Source: Lentinus brumalis
Lineage: Eukaryota > Basidiomycota > Agaricomycetes > Polyporales > Polyporaceae
NCBI GenBank assembly: GCA_001792895.1
Contig: MARA01000078.1
Coordinates: forward strand, 1 to 64,000
Length of the DNA stretch: 64,000 bases
Direction: 5' to 3'
The notes below the pieces were generated by a model. The model did no database searches, had not been told where the DNA came from, and saw only the letters and a program-made list of their open reading frames with translations. Position 1 is the first letter of the stretch. Each line of letters opens with the position of its first letter. The position numbers and the translations under genes were made by a program. Shown one piece after another: positions 1 through 8,517 of the stretch.

Positions 1-1037
1 ATCGGACACGTCTATGCACGGAATTTGCGCCCTTCCGGAGGTTCCACAGGAGCGAGCCCAGTACTCCCGACCGTCCTACGTCGGCCAGTATGCTCGCCAC
101 AGCCCCATACTCCTTCCCTATCGCTCCGTCACCCCTCCTACCGTCCGAACCCTCGCACAGGTCGGACAACGCGGTCTGCAGCCCGTCCGCACCGAGCGGC
201 GGCCTGTCAGACGGTTCACGTCCCCGATGAGACATCTAGCCGCAATTCCGGGGTCTCGTACGCAGCCTCGGTCACGGACGCATGGTCGGAGGGGTTCTGG
301 AGCGTCCTTCACGCCAGTTGATTGGCCGTGTGGTTATCGCCGGAGTTGGAGCTCCGCGCCACCATCTTGGGTAAACGTCGGTCGCCAGCGCCTCGAACCG
401 GTTGGGGCTCGGCGCGCGCGCTGGTTGGTTAGCTGTGGTTAAAGGCTGACAGCAGGTCCGTGCGCAAGGAGCTCCGCCCGCCCCTATTGGCTCAGGACCG
501 TTTGCGAGGGCTTTCCGAGGCTTGCGTGCTGTCGTTAGGGTAGCTTTGCTTTTGTACCTTCGGTAGCACGGTGTGCAATTCAGATTCCGTTCTCCCCACA
601 GTTCAGCTCTAAGTCTACCGCCGCCGCTCCGTGCTCACCGTCGAAAGTATCGCCGTCACCGTCAAGAAGTCCTACCGCCGTCGATCGATAAGTTCGAACC
701 CGTTCATCCGCTACTGTCTCCGTGGTCTCCTCTCCGTGTCCTACGTGGTTCGCACCGTCGCGTCCGTGCGTCGGAAGTCTCCTCGCCGTCCGGGCAGGCA
801 CCGTTGAGTCCTCCCTACCGTCCCGTCTCCGTGCGTTCCCTCCATTGTCTCCGTGGTTTCCGCGCCTCTTTCCGGACGCTCCTGTCTCGGGGTCGTACGT
901 AGCCCTCCTGGACATAGGTCTCCGATCAGTTAGGTTGGTTAGGAGCCTCTTCCCTCTCGCATATAAAATACGTGCATACAGTCCTTGGCTGGAGATTTGT
1001 GTGGTGTTATCCGCTCATTTCGCCCCTTGGCGTATCA
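1..1037 (+). repeat. Gypsy-1 5' LTR (first 8 bases off-window)
   Basis: Position 1 corresponds to position 11713 of the right LTR. The first ~330 bases are identical to it; the rest differs by a handful of substitutions and about ten single-base gaps, almost all of them missing bases in this copy. A TATAAA box lies at 962-967, so transcription should start near 990-1000, making the U3 region very long and R-U5 short. The LTR ends in ATCA at 1037, three bases before the primer-binding site. Confidence 0.93.
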
Positions 1038-1040
1038 TAT

Positions 1041-1058
1041 TGGAGCCCACCGCGAGGG
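1041..1058 (+). other. Gypsy-1 primer-binding-site candidate
   Basis: Three bases after the LTR end the sequence begins TGGAGCCCACCGCGAG, the usual TGG start of a site complementary to a tRNA 3' CCA end. The tRNA would need a 3' end reading GTGGGCTCCA. I cannot name that tRNA from memory, so its identity is open. Confidence 0.5.
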
Positions 1059-1076
1059 GTACTAGTGGCCATCTCT

Positions 1077-3333
1077 GATTTCAATCAAACTGTCGAGATC
1101 ACCGTCCCCTTCCGAAACCGCTTCTCGTACCTCCGTCCGACCTTCGGACAGCCTTTCCTACACCGCTACCGCCCTCGAGGAACTCCGTCAACGTCTCCGC
1201 GCATTCCGCGAGGAACTAGACGAGGAACTCACACCTCCCCCTCGCCTTCCGGATCCGCAAGCTTCGCTACCGCCCTGTCTTCCCCTTCGGAGCCGTCTTC
1301 CCTTACCCCGTTGCCGTCCTCCTCCGCTTCCCGTCCTCCCTCCCCTACAGGGAGCACTACCTCTCGAGCCCGTTCGGACACCTCGACGTCAAGGTCTCGG
1401 ACTCGCCGAGCCCACCTCGAACAGAACATCCCTCTCGCACCTCCTCTCGAGCTCCCACCCCGCCGACGCAGGAACCCCGTACCACCAACAATTCAGGAAG
1501 CAACCTCACAGGCCGCCCCTACTACCCGTCCTATCTCTCCGCCCCTTCCGACTACCGAGATGGACGACCCTCTCCCGAACCCGAACCCGATCAACAACCC
1601 CGAACCGGCTAACCCGCAGCCAGCGCCGCCTCAGCAGTTTCAGGGCGGTGCTCGCGACCTCGGACCACACACCATGCCTCTCCCGAACGAGCGCGGCGCC
1701 CCGATCTGGGACGAAGCCGGCCGCGAGACCGTCCAGCGGTTCTTCGACCAGTACGAGCTCCTCCTGCGCAGGAACAACGTCGTCGACGATCGGGACAAGA
1801 AGCGCGGTGCGACGATCTACGTTCCGCTTCCGGTCTCCCGCCGCTGGTCCTCGATGCCCGAGTTCCGCGACGAGCATACGACGTACGAGCAGTGGCGCGA
1901 CACCGTAGTAGACTACTACGTCGGAGCCGACGAGAACCATCAGTACACTATGGCCGACTACCACGAGCTCATGGCCCGTCAGTATCCCAAGGGCTTCCAG
2001 AATCTAGCGGACTACTCGCAGTTCTACGTCGAATACCACCCGATAGCGTCGTACCTCATCAACCAGCAGCCTCCCGAGCTGACCCAGCGCGACGCCGCCT
2101 ACAACCTCCTACGCCTCCTGAACACCTCGCAGCGGAGCGCGGTCGACGGACGCCTCGCTCAGAAGGTCCCGGACAAGCCCCGAGCGGTGTCCTACACCCT
2201 GGCGCAGGTGCACGAGGCCATCTCCTATACGATCGGGGACTCCGTTGACTTCGACGCGAATCCGGCGTTCGAGCGGTACGGAAGCCTGCGTCCGCCGCTG
2301 ACAGGGGGGCACTACGCCGCTCCGAGAGCGCCTGAGCCTTCCGCGGAAGGAATCCCGCCCCGAGGCAGGAACCCTTGGCCGACGACAAGACCATCACAAT
2401 CAAGACGGAGGACCTTCAGACTCTCGTGCAGACGGCCGTTCAAACCGCTATGCGCGGTAGGAACGAGCCTCGCGACCGCGACCGCCGATTGGAACTCCAG
2501 CGGGGCCCGCCCCAAGTCCGCGAACCGCCGCCGCACCAGGAGCAGCAGCCGCGCTTCCCCCGCGACGTTCCGAGGTATCCGCAAGGGCAGCAGCCCGCTC
2601 CGGACGGCGGGAGGCTTACAATCCCCCTCGGAACGAGCCCCGCGAACGCGACCGAAACTGCTATTACTGCGGTCACACGGACTGTAGCATAGGCCGCTGC
2701 CCCGACGTCGAGACCGACATCCGTGACGGCCTGATCCAACGCTCTGCGCAGACGGGCCAGCTTGTCCTAGCTAACGGCCAGCCCATTCCGCGCGGCAGGG
2801 GTCCGATTCGAGAGCAAGTCCGCTTCTACTACGATCGGAACCAGCCCCAGCCGCCCGAGCCTCCGGCGGTCGCGCAGCTCATGTTCTCCGTCCTCACAGC
2901 CTCCGGCCAACGGTCCGTACGTACGGCCGAAGAGGAGAACGAGATGCTCCGTCACAAGATCAACTTCCTCGAGGACCGCGAGAAGCGCAAGCGCGCAGTG
3001 TTCGACGGGGTCGAGCTTCCGGCGCGCCCTCCGAAGAAGGCGACCGCCCGCAAGCCTGCCCGTACTTCCGGACCTTCGACCAGGGCGACCCGAGTCGAGG
3101 AGGTACCGGACGAGGAGCCGCTGCGTTCCGCACACATCGAGGAGATACCGGAGGACCAGCCGTCCGAGGGAGCGCCCGCGCGAGAGCGGAGACGCCGGAG
3201 GTGGTTAACAACCCTTCCTACGTCGTACCGGTACACCCTTACGCGCAAGTCCGCGACGCCTCGCCGCGGTGCGCCGAAGGCTAAGATTTCGCGTATGGCC
3301 CTAACGCGCCCCGCGCTAAGTCACCCGAGGTGA
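1077..3333 (+). pseudogene. gag: Gypsy-1 Gag region (frame-broken)
   Basis: Structural Gag protein of the retrotransposon particle. Open reading passes between frames: an N-terminal Ser/Pro-rich stretch with a short helical segment near 1180-1215, a Pro-rich linker, then a capsid-like helical region from about 1700 to 2290 (residues such as DEAGRETVQRFFDQYELLLR). Another frame covers 2375-2692, and a third carries the zinc knuckle at 2659-2700, CYYCGHTDCSIGRC, followed by an acidic coiled tail to 3333. The knuckle has Cys where the usual C-X2-C-X4-H-X4-C has His. A likely Gag start is the ATG at 1560, but reading further upstream also looks protein-like, so the start is not settled. The frame changes could be decay or single-base assembly errors. 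Confidence 0.8.
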
Positions 3334-3522
3334 CCCCGCGTCCGAGGCAGCCGGCCGACCTCAACCGGCATCCGAGCACGTCGTCGGACCAACTGGACAA
3401 GCCCCCGCGCAGCCCGCCGGTAGGGTTACTGCGTACCGGAACCTCCCGCCGGTAGCGGACAAGGATGCAGAGGAGCGTGTTGGCAGCGCAACTTCGTCAA
3501 CGAGCAGTCGGTCCACCTCTCC

Positions 3523-4293
3523 GTGTCCGAGCTCTTCAGTCTCGCTCCGGGAATCTGTAAGAAGGCGCACAAGATGACGGGCAGCAAACGCGTCGCATTC
3601 GACGTGCCGGCCATCCCGCTGTCGGTCCTGTCCGTAATGATGGACGACCCCGAGACCTCCGAAGACGTCCTGGAGTCGGTGCAGTGCCTGGAGGACCTGT
3701 CCGGTCCGCCCGAGGAGGCAGGAAGCACCGGAGGCATCGTGTCCCTCCAGCTGCGGGGAGGCGACGCCGACGACGAAGAGGACGAGCCGGTTCCCCGCCA
3801 ACGCAGCCGCTCCAACAGTCTCATAGTCGGCAAGCCCAGCGAGAAACTCCGGGCGCTCTTCGCCTGGGTCAACGAGGCGGAACTGGTAGAGTGCGTCTAC
3901 GACCCCGGCTCCGAGGTCGTAGCGATCTCGGCGGACAAATGCTACGAGCTCGGCATCCCGTGCGACGAGAGGCAGAAGAATCCGATGACCTCCGCGAACG
4001 GAACCAAGGACACCACCAAAGGCCTAGCTAACAACGTCCTACTGGAGCTGCAGGGCGGGATCGCCATCTACCTACAGATGCACGTCGTGGAGAACGCCGC
4101 CTACGACATCCTGCTCGGTCGTCCCTTCGAGACTCTGATGGGGGTCAGCAGCCGGAACCTCCCCGACGAGAAGCACGAGCTGGTGGTTACCTGTCCGAAC
4201 ACGGACCGCTGCCTGACCCTCCGCACTTACGCCCGCGGAGACTCGCCGAAGACGTCGGAACCGCCCATGGGTTTTCGGCCTTCGAGGATCTGA
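3523..4293 (+). CDS. Gypsy-1 protease segment (retropepsin-like)
   Basis: Aspartic protease part of the polyprotein, expected to process Gag-Pol inside the particle. The active-site loop near 3901 reads YDPGSEVVAIS, i.e. Asp-Pro-Gly in place of the usual Asp-Ser/Thr-Gly. The matching second half has the Ile-Leu-Leu-Gly-Arg-Pro motif typical of the retropepsin flap-to-helix region (AAYDILLGRPF near 4100). The preceding ~110 residues form an acidic linker. The frame closes at 4293 and continues in another frame. I recall the DPG variant as common in basidiomycete Gypsy elements, so it is probably functional rather than a mutation. Confidence 0.75.
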   Translation: MSELFSLAPGICKKAHKMTGSKRVAFDVPAIPLSVLSVMMDDPETSEDVLESVQCLEDLSGPPEEAGSTGGIVSLQLRGGDADDEEDEPVPRQRSRSNSLIVGKPSEKLRALFAWVNEAELVECVYDPGSEVVAISADKCYELGIPCDERQKNPMTSANGTKDTTKGLANNVLLELQGGIAIYLQMHVVENAAYDILLGRPFETLMGVSSRNLPDEKHELVVTCPNTDRCLTLRTYARGDSPKTSEPPMGFRPSRI

Positions 4294-5001
4294 CCGCCGG
4301 TCGGGGAGAGGTCGCCCTTCTGGTAGAATACCAGCATACCACCCAGCACGCCCGGGCTACCGCCTACGCCCCCATGCCCGACGGTGCCCCTATATCTATT
4401 CTCCTTTCCTATCTGTCCGCTTGCGAGGAGGTCACGTCTAAACCGTCGCTCCAATCCCTCTTCTTTTCCACTGTTCCGTCAGCTCTCTCGTCCTCTGTCT
4501 CTCCGATGCGTTCCTCTGCTTCCGGCTCTCTATCTCCTACGTCGGTTCCGGTGGGTCCGGGCCGTCCGGTGGCTACATACCCAGTCTCCAAGACGAAAAG
4601 CCAACCGCAGCGACCGGTCCCCCCGAACCGCGATACCCCTCGTCTCTCCGCTACTGGTTCCAAGCCTCCGTTCACGGTTCTACTAAAAAGCAAAAAGAAA
4701 TACAAGCCGGTCGCTCTCAAGGTCCGTCCTGTGATCGGCGAGCTGCCCGCAGAATACCGCATCGTCCGCAACCGGATCGGCGACCCCTAGCCGACCTCCC
4801 GCTCCTAGACCCGAACCCTCCGCCGTATGTTCCGACGGGACGCTACACCGCGGAGCGCAGGGAGCGTTTTCGAGCGCATCACGCGCAATGGTTACTGCCC
4901 GCCGAGCTGGACGTCCTAGACGACTTCATGTGCAAACAACAGGGAGCATTCGCGTGGGACGACTCCGAGCGGGGCAGCTTCCGGCGTGACATGTTCCCCC
5001 A
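4294..5001 (+). pseudogene. Gypsy-1 protease-RT linker, frame-shifted
   Basis: Between protease and reverse transcriptase the protein-like reading switches frame at least twice: a Ser/Pro-rich stretch open to 4790 (ending near residues KPVALKVRPVIGELPAEYRIV), then another frame through about 4790-5030 (FRAHHAQWLLPAELDVLDDF, then MCKQQGAFAWDDSERGSFRR). The last part is the conserved approach to the reverse-transcriptase domain in Gypsy Pol. No separate gene is indicated. Confidence 0.6.
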
Positions 5002-6183
5002 GTGCGCTTCCCGGTCATTCCGCATGTTCCGTGGGTAGAGAAGAACTTCCCTATCCCGCCCGGTATTTACGCTCAAGCCGCGGCCCTCATCCAACGGAAG
5101 ATCGCCGCCGGAGTCTACGAGCCTTCCAACGCGTCCTACCGGTCCCGGTGGTTCTGCGTACTCAAGAAGGACGGCAACATTCGGATCGTCCACAGCCTCG
5201 AGCCTCTCAACAAGGTCACCATCCAGCACTCCGGAGTCCCGCCGGTCCCGGATCACCTCGCGGAACAGTTCGCCGGTCGCGCGTGTGGCACGACGTTGGA
5301 CCTCTACGTGGGGTACGACGAACGGGAAATCGACGAGCGCTCGCGCGACTTAACCACCTTCCAGACGCCGTTCGGAGCTATGCGCCTTACGACGCTTCCG
5401 ATGGGTTGGTCGAACTCAGTTCCGATCTTCCACGACGACGTCACGTTCATCCTGCAGCCGGAGATCCCGCACGTAACCCTTCCCTATATCGACGATGTTA
5501 CGGTCAAGGGCCCCGCGGACCAGTACAAGGTTGCCGTAGGAGGGTGGGAGATGATCCCGGCGAATCCGGGAGTCCGAAGGTACTTCTGGGAACATCTACC
5601 GGACGTCAACCGTTGCGTTCAGCGGGTCAAGCATGCCGGCGGGACGTTCTCCGGGACTAAGGCGAACATAGGACCACCGGAGTTCGTAGCCATCGGGCAC
5701 TTCTGTACTCCGGAAGGGCGTAAGCCCGACGTCAAGCGCACCGAAGCCATCGCCAACTGGGGACCGTGCAAGGACCTCTCGGAGGTCCGGGCCTTCCTCG
5801 GAACGGTCGGGGTGGCCCGCATCTTCATCAAGGACTTCGCCAAGCGAGCTAACCCCCTGGTCAAGCTAACTCGGAAGGATGTTCCTTTCGAGTTCGGGGC
5901 GGAGCAGCTACAGGCGATGGCGGACCTCAAGCAGGCTCTCCTGGACTCCCCCGCCCTCCGTCCGCTCGACTACGAGTCCGACGCTCCTGTCATCCTGGCC
6001 GTCGACACCTCCTACATCGCCGTGGGCTACCACCTCGCCCAACAAGACATCAACGACCCGAAAATCCGCTACTACAATCGCTTCGGCTCTATAACCCTCA
6101 ACGAGCGCGAAGCCCGTTTCTCGCAGGCCAAGCTCGAGCTTTACGGACTCTACCGGACACTCGCGCACTCCGGTTCCACCTGA
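5002..6183 (+). CDS. pol: Gypsy-1 reverse transcriptase and RNase H
   Basis: RNA-dependent DNA polymerase that copies the element's RNA in the particle. In order: the N-terminal Phe-Pro-Ile-Pro-Pro-Gly motif, WFCVLKKDG, a first catalytic aspartate in the LDLYVGYDER block, FGAMRLTTLPMGWSNS, and the catalytic YIDD box encoded at 5485-5496. The connection LGTVGVARIFIKDFAKRANP precedes an RNase H fold starting AVDTSYIAVGYHLAQQD, with the expected acidic residue again in FSQAKLELYGLYR. The frame then ends within RNase H and reading resumes in another frame near 6180. The whole RT core is open, with all three catalytic aspartates visible. Confidence 0.9.
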   Translation: MRFPVIPHVPWVEKNFPIPPGIYAQAAALIQRKIAAGVYEPSNASYRSRWFCVLKKDGNIRIVHSLEPLNKVTIQHSGVPPVPDHLAEQFAGRACGTTLDLYVGYDEREIDERSRDLTTFQTPFGAMRLTTLPMGWSNSVPIFHDDVTFILQPEIPHVTLPYIDDVTVKGPADQYKVAVGGWEMIPANPGVRRYFWEHLPDVNRCVQRVKHAGGTFSGTKANIGPPEFVAIGHFCTPEGRKPDVKRTEAIANWGPCKDLSEVRAFLGTVGVARIFIKDFAKRANPLVKLTRKDVPFEFGAEQLQAMADLKQALLDSPALRPLDYESDAPVILAVDTSYIAVGYHLAQQDINDPKIRYYNRFGSITLNEREARFSQAKLELYGLYRTLAHSGST

Positions 6184-6645
6184 TCGGGGTCCGCAACCTT
6201 GTCGTCGAAGTCGACGCCCGCTACATCGAGGGTATGCTCCGGCACCCCGACTACGCCCCGTCCGCTTCGATGAACCGCTGGATAGTCTCCATCACAACCT
6301 TCCACTTCACCCTAGTCCACGTACCCGGAGTACACCACGGCCCCGACGGCCTGTCGAGGCGTCCACCTCAGCCGGGGACACGCCCGAGCCGGACGATGAC
6401 TTCGACGACTGGATCGACCGGCTCTATAGCATGATGCACTTGGTCAACCCTCCTCCGACGCTCCGTTTGTCCGACGCCCCGCTACGCGCACCGGCCGCAC
6501 CGGACGCGCCCTCCTTCACCATCCTCATGCAGCAAACCAGCGGAACGTCCGCGAAGCTACCGGAGGTCCCGCCGATACCGTACGATCGGTTTCCGCGGAC
6601 ATCCGCTGCAGCGAAGATGGACCGACGCCTCGAGCTAGCGCGCGA
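6184..6645 (+). pseudogene. Gypsy-1 RNase H end and integrase tether, frame-shifted
   Basis: After a frame change near 6175 the reading continues LIGVRNLVVEVDARYIEGML and then HVPGVHHGPDGLSRRPPQPG. The last block is the classical Val-Pro-Gly ... Asp-x-Leu-Ser-Arg end of Gypsy RNase H and contains its last catalytic Asp. Further frame switches occur between 6430 and 6645 before the integrase frame. Nothing else is coded here. Confidence 0.75.
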
Positions 6646-7968
6646 GTGGTTAAGTCTCGCGAGCGCCCGTCAGAGCTCGACGACCGGGAGTTCACCCGAC
6701 TCTCGAAGTGGGCCAAGGATTTCTTCGTCGACAAGGAGGGCCGTCTTTGGCGCACCTCAGAAGACGGGGCCCACAAGAGGGTACTCGCACCGGACATCCG
6801 CTCGCAGGTCCTAGTCGAAATGCACGATTACATCGGACACCGCGGAATCTACGCGACCCGAGCCTTCGTCGCGGAACGTTTCTGGTGGCCGGAAATGAAG
6901 TCCGACGTTGCCTGGTACGTCCGTAGCTGTCACCTGTGCCAGATCCGCCAGACTACTCGTATCCACATCCCTCCGACCATTCCGTACCCTGCTCCGCCGA
7001 TGGTCCGCGTTCACGTCGACTCTATGGATATGCCAGGGACCTACAAGCACTTCTTCCACGCGCGGTGCGCTACTACGTCCTGGGTCGAAGGCCGAGCGTC
7101 CAAGTCGCAGACCGCGCAAGTCATCGGCGACTGGCTCTACCAAGATCTCCTGTGCCGGTGGGGCGCGGTCTCCGAGATCGTGTCCGACAACGGGTCCCCC
7201 TGGATAGCCGCCCTCGAGTACCTCTCGAAGAAGTACCACGTCTTTCATATCCGTATCTCCGGCTACAATTCGCAGGCAAACGGAATAGTCGAAAGACCGC
7301 ACTTCCACGTCCGGGACGGCCTCTTCAAGGCCTGCGACGGGGATGCCTCCCTATGGGTCTCCCGAGTATACACCACCCTCTGGGCGGACAGAGTCACCGT
7401 CCGACGACGCCTAGGCTGCTCTCCGTACTTCGCGGTCACCGGGACGAACCCAATCATGCCATTCGACATCGCTGAGGCGACCTACCTGATGCCGGTACCC
7501 ACCAAGATGCTATCGACCGCCGAGCTCATCGTCCGACGCGCCATCGCACTCCAGAAGCGTCCGGAGCAGCTCAGCCTCCTGCGCTCTACGGTCTTCAAGC
7601 AGCGGGTCGAGGCAGCGCAGAAGTTCGAGCAGGACCACGCTCGGACAATCAAGTCCTTCAACTTCGAGCGCGGACGCCTCGTCCTCATGCGCAATACCGC
7701 CATCGAAAAGTCCCTCAACCGCAAGATGCGCCCCCGTTACCTCGGCCCCTACGTGGTCATCAAGCGGAACCGCGGCGGAGCATATGTCATCGCCGAACTC
7801 AACGGCGCCGTCTTCGACCGCCCCGTCGCCGCCTTCCGACTCATCCCGTACCTCGCCCGAGAAGCTATCTACGTGCCCGACGGTGCGCTCGACGTCTCCG
7901 ACGACAAGCTCCGCATCATCGAAGCAACGGAGGTAGATGAGCAGGAGGACTTCGAGGACGTGGATTAA
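6646..7968 (+). CDS. Gypsy-1 integrase
   Basis: Inserts the cDNA into the host chromosome. The zinc-binding HHCC module is present (MHDYIGHRG, then CHLCQIRQTT). The catalytic triad is intact: Asp in HVDSMDM, Asp in IVSDNGSPW, Glu in NSQANGIVERPHF. A C-terminal GPY-like module follows (RPRYLGPYVVIKRNRGGAYVI). It ends with an acidic tail at 7968 and has no chromodomain, unlike Gypsy-2 in this window. The 440-codon frame is uninterrupted. Confidence 0.9.
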   Translation: MVKSRERPSELDDREFTRLSKWAKDFFVDKEGRLWRTSEDGAHKRVLAPDIRSQVLVEMHDYIGHRGIYATRAFVAERFWWPEMKSDVAWYVRSCHLCQIRQTTRIHIPPTIPYPAPPMVRVHVDSMDMPGTYKHFFHARCATTSWVEGRASKSQTAQVIGDWLYQDLLCRWGAVSEIVSDNGSPWIAALEYLSKKYHVFHIRISGYNSQANGIVERPHFHVRDGLFKACDGDASLWVSRVYTTLWADRVTVRRRLGCSPYFAVTGTNPIMPFDIAEATYLMPVPTKMLSTAELIVRRAIALQKRPEQLSLLRSTVFKQRVEAAQKFEQDHARTIKSFNFERGRLVLMRNTAIEKSLNRKMRPRYLGPYVVIKRNRGGAYVIAELNGAVFDRPVAAFRLIPYLAREAIYVPDGALDVSDDKLRIIEATEVDEQEDFEDVD

Positions 7969-7996
7969 CCACCCCGGGTTTAGCGCCCACGGAAGC

Positions 7997-8034
7997 GTCG
8001 ACTGAGGACAGTCGACATTTCAGTGGGGAGGGGA
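7997..8034 (+). promoter_or_regulatory. Internal hairpin plus polypurine tract (copy 1)
   Basis: Thirty bases after the integrase stop there is a perfect stem GTCGACTG, loop AGGA, stem CAGTCGAC (7997-8016), then ATTTCAGTGGGGAGGGGA with the polypurine tract at 8022-8034. The same arrangement with a different stem sequence stands just before the 3' LTR. The position suggests an internal (central) polypurine tract, or the former 3' end of the element before the antisense cassette was added. Confidence 0.7.
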
Positions 8035-8517
8035 GGGATATCCCGCGCCAAGCACTACATTACGAGAAACTATACCTACTGTTGCCCTTTACTTACGTCC
8101 CCCGTTCCCTTCCCTATGACAATCTATTCTCCTTCCGCACTACCGTCCGAATTTTCTCCGAGTCTCTAAGGGTCGTCTCACATTCCTTTACCTCTCCGGA
8201 CCTTCCTATCAGGTTTCCTACGTGGCCAACTACCGGGCATATCGCGCCTCCGAGGCGTCCGAGCCCCGTCCGATGCGTTACAACATTCCTTTACATCTAG
8301 ACACTAGTACTTACAATTCTGCCCTACGGCGCACCACACTATCCTTACCACTCAGTCCAATTCAAAACAAGACAGCATTCATTTTCTTTGCATATACAAA
8401 GCATTCGAGACTACAAGGACAGACCAAGAAAATTATTACTGTACAAAGCGCGACCGAAGCCCACTAACGCTCCTGCTACTGACACAGGAGGACCGTCCGA
8501 GGCGTCCGAAGCAGCAA
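8035..8517. other. Spacer after pol; 3' side of antisense gene 2
   Basis: No protein-like reading on either strand. It would contain the 3' untranslated region of the minus-strand gene ending at 8518. The 14-mer TCCGAGGCGTCCGA occurs at 8249-8262 and again at 8496-8509, and a small hairpin lies near 8385-8402 (CTTTGCATATACAAAG). Confidence 0.5.

Noticed and set aside
1..442. Open frames repeated at 14-442 and 11726-12145
   Set aside because: They lie in the U3 part of the Gypsy-1 LTRs and are duplicated only because the LTR is; no coding signature.
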